64,000 bases of DNA, taken from the NCBI GenBank assembly GCA_021432635.1, contig MU270051.1:124001-188000 (forward strand), read 5' to 3'. The notes under the pieces are model-generated. The model searched no databases, was not told the origin of the DNA, and saw only the letters and a list, made by a program, of their open reading frames with translations. Source of the stretch: Thozetella sp. PMI_491. Taxonomy: Eukaryota > Ascomycota > Sordariomycetes > Chaetosphaeriales > Chaetosphaeriaceae. Made by a program: the position numbers and the translations under genes. This document shows positions 11,412 to 23,571 of this stretch, one piece after another. How positions within the stretch are numbered: position 1 is the stretch's first letter; every line of letters begins with the position of its first letter.

Positions 11412-12244
11412 GGTGGGTGGACATCAGCGGCGATTCCGCCTGAGCATAGGGGCACGTCAACTCGTCGTCCACAGCACAACGAGTCTCGCTCTAGGTATAC
11501 AAGAAAGCTTTGCTCGATGACCGGAGAAGGGCTACCACCTGCAGCGCCTCCGCACCTCCTCGAAATAGGAGGAGGGGGTCCCATAAGACGCCGTTGGGAC
11601 GGTTACCCGGCAGTGACATGGTGTGTTGCGTCGTGATTGATGGACGACAAGGGAGGGCTGCTTCGATCCGGCGAAACTCGCTCCGGCCAAGGTACCCTTT
11701 TGGTCTCCCCACAGTTCGCCGAAGCGATGGTCGTTAAAAGAGGGGCCGTATCATTGGTCGTTCCCCGGGAGCGGGCGAAAGCCCGGGTATTCCGGCAATT
11801 TCGATATCGAGCCCTTCCAAGGCAAGCAATTCGACGAGCTGATGGCCTTCTGTGACACGTTCTGATTCTCCGCCGCGTAGCACTATATCACGCCGATACA
11901 TGGCAGGCACGCGGGGTGTTGGCCTGTCTTCTCGTCGCGCATGGTCGTCGGTAGAGCTGCGTCTGGGGAAGCGAGGTCGTGCCGCCCTCGGGAGATGTCC
12001 TCCCCACATTTCAAGCTGCGTCTTACACGCCACATTTTCGCGTGGCGAGTTTCCCGTAGCATATGTATGTAGGAGCTAGATTCTTGGGTCGTCGACTGTT
12101 GGCTGCTACAGTGCTATCCTAAGGCCCGAACTGCCGCCTTTCATTTATTGATCGCCCAATGCGACTAGAAATAGCCTCCTCGCTAGCCCAGCATGTAGCC
12201 CCCTTGCAAAGGCCACTGTAGACCCCCCCGAGCCTGCAGCTGCC
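11412..12244. other. Intergenic, GT90 promoter and AFG1 3' flank
   Basis: Both flanking genes lie on the minus strand, so this holds the promoter and 5' leader of GT90 and the 3' UTR of AFG1. Several short open frames on both strands show no protein-like composition. Confidence 0.5.
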
Positions 12245-14568
12245 TCAACTGCGTGTCTTTCTGAGCGCCGCAATCCCAAACCGTTCAAGCCCTGCAGGTT
12301 TGTCCAAGTATGTGGAAGGCCCTAGCGTAATTTCACTCTTCTTCCGCGCTGGGCTTTGTTGTGGCGACAGAGGCTTGGACGATTCCCTGCCTTCCCAGTG
12401 TCTCGCTTCGAGAGGAAGGGGCTGCCACCAGTTGCCCGTCCTAGCGTGCCACTGCGCGCTGCATAGCTCCCATAAGCGACTTGTGGCTCGCTTATACGCA
12501 AACCGTTCGTCCTCTCCTGTGAGTGCTTTTGCATCGGAGAAGTTGATCTCCTTACGCGGTTCCAACTTAAAGTCCGAGTCCTGGTCGGGGTCATACTTCG
12601 CATTAGGCGAGTCTGAATATGTCGAAATATTTGGGCGGAACGGCGACATCCGATCCTGGAAAACCTCTGCTATCGTCTCCGAATACGTCGCGTCGCCGTC
12701 CTCCGCTGCCTGGCCTTCAGTCATCGGTGCATCCGCGGTTAAAGACTTTTTGGTTTCCGGGAAGAAGAGATCGTCGGGAGCGGCTTCAGCTCTGACGATC
12801 AGTTTACATCGTGCCTCACTAACCACATCCGAGTCAGTAATTGCCTTGAGAGGTATGGGACATGCCTGACGACCTCAGATAGGCACCGATCGGTCGCAAC
12901 TGCCCATTGATGGGCCAGCCATAGGGTTGGAGAGGCAGTTTCCCGTCCGCATACGTACTAGAGCGCGTCCAGCATGTTGATGAATCTCCTGGCCTCGTTC
13001 TTCATGGAGACAGGCAGGACTGGGATGTGATCGATAATGAAGAGTTTGTAGTTCGAGGCTAGAGATATATAATCGGCTGGCCCCAGGGCTTGAACAAGCT
13101 CTTCAAAGTCCCAATATGTCGCTCCGTTAGATTGCTTTGGAACGGGTAATATCCTGCCATAAACCACCAAGCTTGCAGGCTGCCACGAAGCGCGTTGGGA
13201 TGAGGAATCATCGGTGCGGGCCGAAACAGCTCTGTGCCAAGCGTGGTCGCCATCTGCGGGTGTGAAGTACATCGCCGGTCGCTTAGGACGGCCGTGCTCG
13301 TCGACGGCGGATAGCCGTTCGGCATCTTCTTGCAAATTCCCAGTAGGTGCTCCGAAATATGCTAGAGGCAAGGACAGCTCCTCCGATGGCGCTTGGGGGC
13401 CAACGGTAGCACCTTCATTCTCTCGCCTCCTCCAGTCACGAACGCCCTCTATATGCCAGAAATCACATCTTGCCTTAAGGGCCTCCAAAAAGGCTGCGAA
13501 GTCGCTTGTGTGGCCGGAGAGCTCTCCCGGCTTTCGGCTTCCGACCCCAAGCAGCTTCTCAACGAGACCCCCAGTTGGGGGAGGGTAGAACCGACTACCC
13601 ATGGCCCTTTCCAGCTCTTCAGGCATGCGGTTGGACGAGGCGATCAATACACCGCCCAACTGGAAGAATTTCATAAACAGACTGTTGATGATCTTGCTGG
13701 CTGCCCTATCGGGGAGCTGGAACTCGTCGAGGAAAAGAATGGGAGATTCCTCTACAATCTCTTTCGCCAGCCACAATACGGAATACCCTCGCTCATCCAA
13801 GGCGCTGTCGACTCTCCGGAACTCCTCTAGCTTCGAGAAAGCGTAGAGCATGAAGGTGTTGAAGTGCCATCGCTTTTTGCGGCTTGTGGGCAGTCCATCT
13901 GCCAGAAGATCCAAGAGCATGGACTTTCCAGTTCCGACCTCACCGGAGAGGAACAAGCCCTTAGGGGAATCAATCTGGGCGGCGGCCTGCTGTGAGTCAA
14001 GAACACGCGTTAGTGCGAGACTGCCTCTGCCCTCGGTCTTGTGGAAAAAACGAGCAAAGAGAGGATTCCGGCGGATGGGATGGCTTTCGGTAGCTAGGTC
14101 GTTGATGCCGTTCCTCCTCTCCGAGTTGATGGCGTTCGTAATCTCGCGAAGTCGCGTGCGGTACTCCGGAGCTGGCACGTACTAGAAGATCCTCAGCTAT
14201 TTGCTAATATTCCAGGGGTATCTCGGGAGGCCCAAGTCATGTCTCGGGAGTAGAGCTTATGTTAAGAGCCCCGTCAGGTATACAGCTGTGTGTAGGATAC
14301 CGACCTATGAGGGCGAATTAAGAACATAGGAAGTACTCACGTCCTTCAACTCGAGGTAGAGTTTTTGGAGGTGGTGTGCCAAACGACGTTGGGCAGGATC
14401 GGGGCTGCACACCCCCGTGGCTATTAGAGAATTGTACTTCACTAAGGGATCTGTAATGGCCAGCGAACTCTTCCCTGCCGACCTGGCCCGGCTCATGTTG
14501 CGACTTTGCGCTCCGAGGCGGGGGAGGGTGGCATATCTGTTCGACAGAGTGATAGCTGTCATTAACAT
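12245..14568 (-). CDS. AFG1: Mitochondrial AAA ATPase Afg1 (LACE1 family)
   Basis: Three exons on the minus strand: 14341-14568, 12959-14181, 12245-12818 (674 aa). The splices rebuild LELKD/YVPAPEYR and NEARRFINMLDAL/YEARCKL. Afg1 is an inner-membrane-associated ATPase involved in turnover of mitochondrially encoded respiratory subunits. Visible: a presequence-like N-terminus starting MLMTAITLSNRYATL; Walker A GEVGTGKS (residues 156-163); Walker B ILFLDEF (Asp228, Glu229); and the family tail RCKLIVRAEAAPDDLFFPE. About 160 low-complexity residues follow that tail, so the protein is longer than yeast or human Afg1. If the last intron (12819-12958) is retained, a TAG follows the DAL codon at once and the C-terminal 190 residues are lost. 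The ATG at 14568 was chosen as the first in-frame ATG; 14562 is also possible. Confidence 0.92.
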
Positions 14569-15435
14569 AAACAGCCCGGGAGACCTCCGGAGGTTCAAAT
14601 TGAGAGTGGTTAGAATCTAACTGCAAATAAAGCTGTTATACGAGTCGAATGCAGCTCGAGCCGTTGATCTGATCGCTTGATGCTTCGGTTCAAGCATGAA
14701 GCATCAAATCAAAAATGATGTCACTAGCGTTCGGTGGGACTGCCGATTCGACGTGAGCCAGTGTCAGGCATGGAAACAAGGGAGAAGGGAAAGGGGGTGT
14801 GGCAACACCTTATTAACAAAGGCATTGATTTGAGATAGATCTCTTCGTCCGATAGAGTCGACAACTCATGAAGGCAGTGCAAGCAGTTGCACCTCACCTC
14901 AACCGATTTTCGGCGAGCAGAGGGTTTTCTGCCATACAGAAAACCTACGTACTAGGGAGGAGGAGGGCTCAAGGGTTCTTTCCCCAAACACCCGGTGCCT
15001 GGCAGTGGTGCATGCGAAAGCGCGCCAAAACAAAACTGGGGTCTCACGTGGGGGCTTTTTCTTTGGGCCTTGACTGGATCTCACTCGAAGCTTGGGCGAC
15101 ATGGCGATCGTGCACTGACCAGTAGCATCCATGGGATTTTTTGGCCAAGTCAACAAGGCCCAATAAATGTTCTTCGGCGTCGCTCATTTTGCAGTCTCGC
15201 TGCCCACTGCCACATCACCACGCGAGGAGAAGCGAAGGCCTGTCGGTCAAACTTCAATCCTGCCCCCCGCTCCTCGCCACGAAATCTCGATTCGCAACAA
15301 ATTTTTGTCTCTTCGCAACGCACTGGGATGGAATGAAGGGCATCGTCATCACCCCGTAAATTCTATTTCTCCCCTCACACCTCGAAGCCGACCGATCGAT
15401 CGTCGCAACCCGATTGCTTCCCATCGCCCGACGAC
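14569..15435. promoter_or_regulatory. Shared divergent promoter, AFG1 / NUP133
   Basis: An 867-bp spacer between divergent starts. It contains a perfect 10-bp inverted repeat at 14677-14707 (described separately) and a CT-rich leader before NUP133. No other element is recognised. Confidence 0.5.
14677..14707. repeat. Inverted repeat, 10-bp arms
   Basis: TTGATGCTTC at 14677-14686 and its exact reverse complement GAAGCATCAA at 14698-14707, separated by 11 nt. It could form a hairpin or bind a dimeric protein. It lies about 110 bp upstream of the AFG1 start. Confidence 0.7.
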
Positions 15436-18400
15436 ATGTTTTCGCCATCGGTCCAAGAAGGCGGCCCGGCCAGGGGCACCAGGAGTAGTCGACGACGCCA
15501 GCGACCTCTAAGCTCCGATAGCTTGGTCCAGCAGCCAAAGGCCAAGCGCCAGAGGGTACCGTTGAGCGAGAATACCTTTGTCAATCCCGACGCGCCGCCA
15601 GAGACCTTCGAGGTCAAGCCTGACAAAGTCGACTTCCTGGGCATCAAACGCGACGGAGTCGAGAACTTTGGTGCACCACGCAAGGAACTCAGCGTTCGCT
15701 CCAAGAAGCCTAAGCCTGGCGAGAGACTGGGGAAAGGCGATGGAAGTGTGGTATTGGTACGCCGAGAACCACCCTCTCCCTCCCAAACCGCCGACGACCC
15801 TTTCATGAAGTAGAGTGTTGCCGTGACTAACTGTTGAGGTAGACTACTAACGCGGCTTATACCGTATCCAAGCTGCCGGCACTGCCCGACAGAATTCGTG
15901 CAGATTCTCAGAGTATGTCGAGACAGCTCGCTCCCACGCACCTGCTGTCAATGCCTTGCTAACTGTTCTCCAGATCGGCAACACGGCGCCATCTACTCGC
16001 CTACTGGTTACGCTCTCAGCCTCACCCATACACATGCTCTTGTCTGGCCCTATACCTCGACCACCGCATCCCCCGAGACCTTTACGTTTGCGCTTCCGTA
16101 TCCTTCAAAACATGCCGCAGACCCCCTCCCCTTGGGGTCCTTGGTCTCGCCACCAGCCTCCTCCGAAGAGCCTGGCTTAGTTGTTGTCATGCCTGTTAGT
16201 GGTAAGATCTCTTTCTGGGAATCGATTTCTAGCGCCGCGACGCTTGACTTCATCCGGCAACAGCGCAGTGGCGTGGAGGACACGATACACGGCATGTTCT
16301 CGGGCGAACATGTGATCCAGATAGTTGATGCAGAGTCTGCCGGATTCATTCTTGTCTTCAGCAGCGGCCGCCTTGCCTACATGAGCGTTCGAGACAGCCA
16401 TGGCCGCCCAGCTATTTCAGTTCAGTTTCTTCGGAACGGCCTCGGCAATGCCTCTGGAGGGTTTCTCGGAAGCATCCGCCATGCTCTCACCAGCTCTTCG
16501 ATCCGAGCGGAAATCGCAGCAGTCAAGGCAAGCCAGGGAACCCAAATTGGAGAGCGCATCGTGGTGGCAGCAACCTCCAAGGGCAAATTACACTCGTGGA
16601 AGCTACATCGTGGCGGCCATTATGACGCTCTAGCCGAAGTTGATGTTCGTGAAGATGTTGCCAAAGCGTTACTGCAGCAGGCAGGACTTTCCACGGCAAA
16701 ACCTCCGCAAGACACATTGGAGGTTCTCGATTTCGCGTTTGTTCCCCGGGGTCTCGAAAAGAAATATGTCGAAATGAACCGCCTAAACGAAGCCTTGTCC
16801 TCTGGGGACGAGTTACTCCAACACCTTGTCCTTCTCGTCTCCATCGCTGGCCAGAGGCGTCAGGCCCGGTACGCTTTAGTTGAGATCGTCCTCTCTGTTA
16901 CCGGTTATCGACTGGGCATGCTTCGACTTTTGACGTCCTACACAAGCCCTGCCAGAGCTACGGCGCTGGAGCGACCGCGGATCTATCTTCCTCGGCCCGG
17001 GATCATCGCCTTCATCGTCTTCGACCGGGCCGTCGTGATTGCCTCGATAGCGTCACTCCCCGACTCACCTGACTCGCAGCTCCGAGAGGACAGCCATATC
17101 CTGCCGGCCGCTTTTGAGGATGTGATCGATTTTCGAGACGAGGATACCTTACAGATTATCGGCTCAGGAGTGGAAGAGCCCACCGGGAATAACCAGGACG
17201 ATACCCGCAGCTCGCGACACCGCACCAAGAATCCTGCTGCCGTGCTCCTGGTCCAGGGCGTTGGTGCTCTTCGCATCTCCATTGCAGACGTTGACCGATT
17301 TGCAAGCGAGCGGCCGCCTGAGGTAACAGCCAAGAGTAAGCTTGAGCAAGCCGTCTTCTTCGGAGTTAAGGACGACAATCCGCTTGTATTCCAGGGCCGC
17401 AGGGCATTACCGTTCGCGAGCAAGGACATAGGTGATGCTGCAATCCAGCTGAGCCATGAGATTGTGGCATCCAAGACTTCTTTCATCAGTGGTGTGCCGG
17501 CATCGCTCGAGAACAACATGAAAACGAGGTCCATGTATTTGGATCGGCTCATTGCCCATCTCAATGCGCTGGAAGTCGACTTAGACAGACGGACACGATG
17601 GATGCTGCTTTATAATGCAGAGAAGATGAACGTGGCAACCCACATCTGGCAGGAGAACGAGAGGTTCTTGGCAGAACGTCCGAAGAACAACAAGAAAAAT
17701 CTCGTCACGGAAACCATCATGTACATCCACGAACAGCAAAAGACGGAAGCCAACCCGGAGATTGGGGAGGTCGACCCGGTGAGGCACTGGTTCATCAACG
17801 ACGTCTGGCGGCTCGACATCTTCATCGCGTGGGCATACCAGATGATCAAGTATGCTTACACAGGGCGCGGGACCGACGAGTCGGGTATCAACCGACTGCT
17901 CTACGAGGCTGTCACCATCAACTCCCTGGCCTTGGCCAAAGCACACGAGTACCGCCAACAAGTCTGTCACGTGTATGGACTGAAGCCAGCAGATACTCCG
18001 GAGGGCGACGCGATGCCCGAACCTTGGACATCCAGCCAGTATATCACAAACAACCTAAAACGGCTCATCGAGTTTTGCTATCAATGGCTCGATACGCACT
18101 ACTCTCTCGATGCCGGCTCGCCCAAGTCATCGGTCGAACCGGGGCCTCTCGAGGTGATTCGAAACACGCTGCCCTCTCTCACTGGCGAGTACTTTACTAC
18201 TCTAAAGGAGTATGCTCAGTGGGCTTCCAATAGCCGCGACTCACGGACAGTCGAGCTCGCGAAGGTCTGCCAGGAAACCCTTGCCGCCAGGGACGAGAAG
18301 ATCCTAAAGCTCAAGGACTACGACTTGTGGGATGAAGCCGTCGCTCTCGCCAAAGAGTACCGTTCGTATCGCGCCATGGCCCAGCTGATAGTGGACCAGA

Positions 18401-19697
18401 TTGAGGCCTACCGACAAGGCGCAGCTTTGCGGGGCATCCCTCCGGCCCAGGTGCAAGAGCACGAGTTGGCAGCGAAGGCCAAGGAAGAGCAGCTGGGCGA
18501 CTTGTTCGACCAGTTCGGCTTGCCTTTCGCCTCCGCTGCATACGAGGTGCTACTCAATACCTGTGGCGTCCAAGCCGTCCTCGACTTCAAGCACGACAAG
18601 AAAGGCTTCGTCACCAATTTCCTGCGGACTAGGCCAGAACTTGCTAAGATTTCCTGGATTAACGACGTGCAGCGAGAGGCGGACATCGATCACGCGGCCG
18701 AGAGTCTACTGGACCTGGGGCTCACACGCGAGCAGCAAGTCTGGAACAAGAAAATTGAATTGAGCTTGAGCAAGTTGGCGCTCATGGCGGAAGAAACCCA
18801 AAGGTCGGCGACTAGCGACAGCAGCTCATCTGAGAACGAGATCAAGAAGGGCGCCAACCTCGACAAGGTCGACCGTGAACTCGAAATCATCAAGATCCAG
18901 GACGACCTTTATGGCCAGATCCTTCCATCGTGCCAGGATGCCGTGGACGCAGCAGCCGAGCTAGAGTTCGCCATGAAGGAGCATGCCGTGCTGATTCCTA
19001 AGAAGCAGAAGGCACTCAATCATGTATTCGAAGAGAGCATGGCCCGACTTCTCCGGCACGAGGCACTGGATGCGTCCTCCCTGATTGACCTCCTTACCCT
19101 GGCCTACCTGGATCTCAAACACCACGACGCCATCGGCTACCAGTTTGATCTCGCGCTCAAGGTTGCTAGTCTCGCCTTGAAAGGCGAGGAGTTAAGCAGC
19201 GCGCAGCGGCTCATCTGGCGACGATGCTACATCCGCGATGATTGGAAGCGCGTAAACGAGACCAACATGAAGGACGACTTAGATCAGCTCGCGGTTCTCG
19301 GTGAGACCGCGGCCTACCATACCCTCTATTCCATTGTGGCAGATCGTAAGTCTTCCCCCCTGTCAGTTTTGTCGCTGCCTCCGTTTCTAATATGCGAGCA
19401 GCGGACCTCGACAAAGACTCGTGGCCTACTGTAAAACCATCTGAGGCTCTTGGTGTCTTCACTGAGCGATTGGACCGCCGCTTCGACGATATGGATGATA
19501 GTGTCCGTGGCATGCTGCTCGACGCTATGCGCTGGGAGGATGCCAAATTGCGCGCCTTCATAGAGAAGAACCGCCTGGATGAGTGGTACTTCACGACGCT
19601 GGAAGTGGCTAGGAATACGGTAAATTACAAACTGAGGGAGACTGACGCTGCCCAGGCTGACCGAGAGGTCAATGGTGGCGTAACCTCAACGCTTTGA
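15436..19697 (+). CDS. NUP133: Nucleoporin Nup133 (Y-complex)
   Basis: Four exons: 15436-15756, 15843-15912, 15974-19345, 19402-19697 (1352 aa). The small 70-nt exon encodes TTNAAYTVSKLPALPDRIRADSQ, and the next exon continues RQHGAIYSPTGYALSLTHTHA, the conserved entry of the propeller. Nup133 is a scaffold of the Nup84/Nup107 Y-complex in the nuclear pore. Layout: a basic disordered N-terminus (about 1-110), a beta-propeller (about 130-560), then a long alpha-helical stack (about 600-1350) with motifs such as FINDVWRLDIFIAWAYQMIKYAY and LLDAMRWEDAKLRAFIEKNRLDEWY. The length is normal for filamentous fungi. The last intron (19346-19401, GTAAGT...CAG) replaces the in-frame stop at 19434. The start is the first ATG after the pyrimidine-rich leader. 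Confidence 0.93.
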
Positions 19698-22600
19698 AGC
19701 CGAGCCCACGGCTCAGATTTGGCCTCGAGTAACCGGAGGGGGAGCCAGGAGGGCTGCAACATACTTTACATCTCTCCCGTCTAAATGAGAGAAAGAAAGG
19801 AACAGGGAGATGGGGATGGAAGATGGGGGTAAACTCGGGTCTGGAACCCCCGATTGGCGTTATACATTCGTCCTTCTCGGGCAGTTGTCCTAGTGGTTGA
19901 CGGTTGGGGCATCGAGCGCAGTGTACAAGTATTAATGTTCTGCCTGGTGTGCACCTGTATATAAGCGGCTGTGATTTCTTCATGGACGGGCTATGACCAA
20001 CTACTCTCCGCTAACTGGCCATCGAGCTAGAGGGAAGCATCTCGAGAAAACAAAACAAGACAATAATGCAACCAAATTTTCTCTTTGTCGGACAATTGGT
20101 AACCGCGACTGAAATCAACCCCCACCCAAAATGCTCCACTGGAGTTGTCGCAGGCGGGAGGACCTAAATTTATTTCGCAGGCAAAGGTAGGCCGATGGGA
20201 TGAGGGGGGATCGACATATAGGCATCTTGAAAGAAAACCATCGTGTGGGTTACGGCCAGCACTGTTGGATAGACCGTTCGCTTGGCGCGCCCAGTTAGAT
20301 CCTGGGCAGAGGGTGTGCTTCAGGAAAGGTGAAACACTGAAAAGTAAATTTCTAGCCCGCTTCCTAGATCCCTGGGATTGAGCTCAGAGGCCAACGTTCC
20401 ATTTGCCCAATTGCGGCAATGCCGCCCAACTGCCGGCGTGGCGGTCGCGTCGTCGCGCCGAACTCATCGAATTGGGCTGAGAACGTCTGCTTTCGAGAGC
20501 ATCTGTGTTTGGGCATAACGCCGAACGGGCACCTACCACTTTGTACATACTAGCTAGCCACGACAGAGGTACAGAGGTGCAACGTCAACAGAGCCAATCG
20601 CTGCACCTCGACTGCAGATCCTACCAGCATCGCCAGCTCTTCGTCTCAAAGCACGACCGCCCCCTTGTCGTCACTGCATTGTCTCGAGACTTATCTTTGT
20701 CGGTGCCGGGGGGCGGCCTGTTAGGCGGCGAGGCAAATATAGACGCCCTACCCGGCCAGACCTTGCAGCGCCCGGTCGGGGGATCGGTAGATATTTGGCG
20801 CAGAGGAAATTTAGCCGCCCCTCCCTGCAGCGGCTCTATGCATCGCTTGGGGCTGACAGGCAGTGATTGGGCTCCGTCTATCGCGGGCGTCTGGCCGGCG
20901 CGAGCCTGGGGCTAGAGGCAGCGGGATGCAGAGCCGTTAAATGCTGTTTTCCCCAGGGACATGACATTTTCTTGGACGGGCCGGACAGGGCCCACTCATT
21001 ACTGGTGAAGCCTAGGAAACTTGTTCGATCCAATCTCTGTTTCTACTGGCGCTAGCTGTGAGGTTCTGTTTCTCAAGAGTCGCTCTACAGTACCTTGCCT
21101 CCCGCCAAAAGGTACTGTGTGGAGTAAGCGCAGGCAGGTGCACGGGGGAGACAACGAGTCTCGGTGGCTCGTCCAGCTTTCCCAGGGCAAACAAGGCTGA
21201 GATGGACGGCATCACTGGGCTCGGCATGTGGGGAGGTTTCTCCGTGTCAACGTTGCGAATGTCACTCAGTACGAGACAGGCAGGTGTAGCCTAGCCAGCT
21301 ACAAGCCCACCAGGCTGACGCGGAAAGCGAGCGTTGAAGGTAGGCAAAGGCATTGATGATTTGCACCCTGGGAACCCGGGCAAGGCTGGGTCCATTTCAT
21401 GCGGGCCGGCGAACGAACGAGCGGGCTGCTCGGCGGACAGGCGCCCAGACCCAGATTAGGGAATTAGGAATTGGGAAACGCCCTAAGCAACAGCCGTGTC
21501 GTTGGATTGATGATCACGATGGCCAGGTGCAAAGAGCAGCAAGCTGTGCAGCAGGGCCACGGCCTTTTGCTTTGCATCTCTATTCCGGCCGTGGCAGGCA
21601 GCATCGCGTTCTCGTTGCTTTGTAGCAGCTTGCCGGACCCCCCAGGGCAGAGGCGCTTGCCGACCGCCGCCATTGGCGGCAGAAACTGGAAGGGGGAAGG
21701 GGCCCTAAACACGGCGTTCGCTGATTTCTCTCTCCAAGACAGTGTGTTCTAGATTGAAAGAAGAGAGCTCTTTGTTGCAGACGACTTGTCCTCGGTATTG
21801 AGTTCCATCCGTGATTTTGGTCGCAGAAACCGGCAATCTAACACGAGCCTTTGGTTTGAGCCGACTTTCTAGGCGGCGCTATCCTTGTCGGTCTAGCCGG
21901 GCGGTGACCCGACCGGGTTAGGAGGCGGGTGCACCCCCCAGGTATAAGGAGGTGCTCCGCCAGTGCCTCAAGGGGAAAGGGGGGCGCGCCGCGAGAGACA
22001 CAAGCTAGCCAGCTGGGTCCTCCGAGCCGCTGCTGCGCTGGGCTGTTGCCGAAGGCAGCCTACCGCCATTGCTGGCCGGAAATTGGGCCGGCCATGTCTC
22101 TCTCCGGGAGTCCCAGCAGCTCTTTTTCTTGCTGTCTCTTTTTTGGTTTAATCCCTCTCCTTCTTCGGCCGGCATAGGTTCCATTGTCACATGGCGGGTT
22201 AAGGAAGTAGGCAGAAGAAGAAAATAGGAGGAATGGGAAATTGGGGGTGGCAGGCGGTGGATGGCGGCGACGTGAAGGAAACAGGAAAGCTGCCGAGGAC
22301 AGTCTCGTGTGCGTTGACAAGCGTGTGTTTTGGCCTGCGCTGTCTGGAATTGGTGCCATGTGAGAATGATAATTTGACATCCCGTCTTGCGGGCCCAAAT
22401 CTCTCCAATGCTGCTGCCATGCCAGGAGACGAATGAATTGAATGAGCGACCCTTTATTGCAATGTGGTATTCGGCCATGCGCACGGGGCAGGACGGGATC
22501 CTCCCCTCGATAGCCCTTTGGACTTTCAGGACCTCACCAGGGCTCGCCCCCCAGCCTGCTTGGCCGCTCCCATTGCTAGCGGCGCGGCTCAATGCTGTGA

Positions 22601-23571
22601 CGGGCGACGCTGGTTGGCTGCAGCGGGGCCGACAGGCTGAAGACTGCGCCCACTCCCTGCCCGGTCGGGCAAGTCAAGCTTTTTTGGGGGGGATGGGAGA
22701 GGACCACTGGTCGGCGCCTCCTGTTTGGCCGGGCTCGCTCCCCCAACTGACTGGGCAAACGTGCACCTGATTTCCCCTGCTTCCTCTGTTTTCGCCCTTT
22801 TTGTCTCCCCGTTCCCTTCCCTCCCCCCCCATCCCCCTTCAAACCACCACCGGACGACCATCGCCACCGCCCCCCCCGGATCTGTGTGCCTTCCCCAAGG
22901 CTGCAGACGACAAGTCTTTCTTTCGGAGGCCTTTACGGGCTTTCTACGGGCTTTTCCATCTTGGGAGCCCCTCGCCGGCCCTGCTTTCTTCTCGTCAGCG
23001 CCCTGAGCAGCCTACTCTCGACAGGGGAAGCCGACAAAGGGCGAGGCACATCGACCGACCCAGGTCCGATTCCCAATTTGCGAGCATCAATAGGTAGACG
23101 ATCCGACAGGCATCTAGAAGACGCGTTCTCTCGACTCCCCATCGCCGCCGCCAGCGTCTGGGATTTGGGTTTTTTCTTTTCAGGGGAAGGCCATTACTAC
23201 TGGACGCCGAAGGTACGTCGTATGCCCGTTGTTTCGGCCTCCACTGCACGCACCGCCTTGCATCGGGCCTGCATTCTGTTACTTCGCCCTTCACCACTCT
23301 ACAACAAGCAATACCCACGGGGGATTGTCCATCCTCGACGCTCTGTCATCAGCGGCACACCTCCAACGATCCTGTCTCTTTTTGTTACCTTGAATTGAGG
23401 AGGGGTTCCCGTGGATCCGTTTTCGCTGACCGCCACTCGTCCCTCCTGTAGAGTCAATCAAGGTGCCTCAACCCGGCGCCTCTGCTCCCTTCTACCTGTT
23501 AAACAGGTCGATCGCCAATAAGCCACGGCTTCCTCCCGCTGCTTCGCCTAGCCGGCACCGACACAGTCGCT
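19698..23571. other. Long non-coding interval upstream of casein kinase I
   Basis: 3.9 kb without a credible protein gene on either strand; the open frames are GC-rich chance frames. From about 22.7 kb it becomes C/T-rich, the usual character of a long fungal 5' leader, and it probably contains the promoter and transcribed leader of the kinase gene. A TATAA-like string lies at about 19958 without a gene downstream nearby. Confidence 0.45.
23213..23451 (+). other. Candidate 5'-UTR intron of the casein kinase I gene
   Basis: GTACGT donor at 23213, CTGAC branch-like motif near 23427 and CTGTAG acceptor ending at 23451, all on the coding strand and 120 bp before the start codon. This fits a leader intron; there is no transcript evidence. 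Confidence 0.4.

Noticed and set aside
12245-12826. Open frame of 193 codons on the minus strand that looks like a separate hypothetical gene
   Set aside because: It has no ATG (the frame begins at GTG), and a GTACGT donor at 12958 plus a TTAG acceptor at 12819 join it in phase to AFG1, restoring the conserved DALYEARCKLIVRAE sequence.
22005-22592. 195-codon minus-strand frame in the casein kinase upstream region
   Set aside because: No recognisable domain, random-like composition, and it ends in low-complexity sequence; no splice partner seen.
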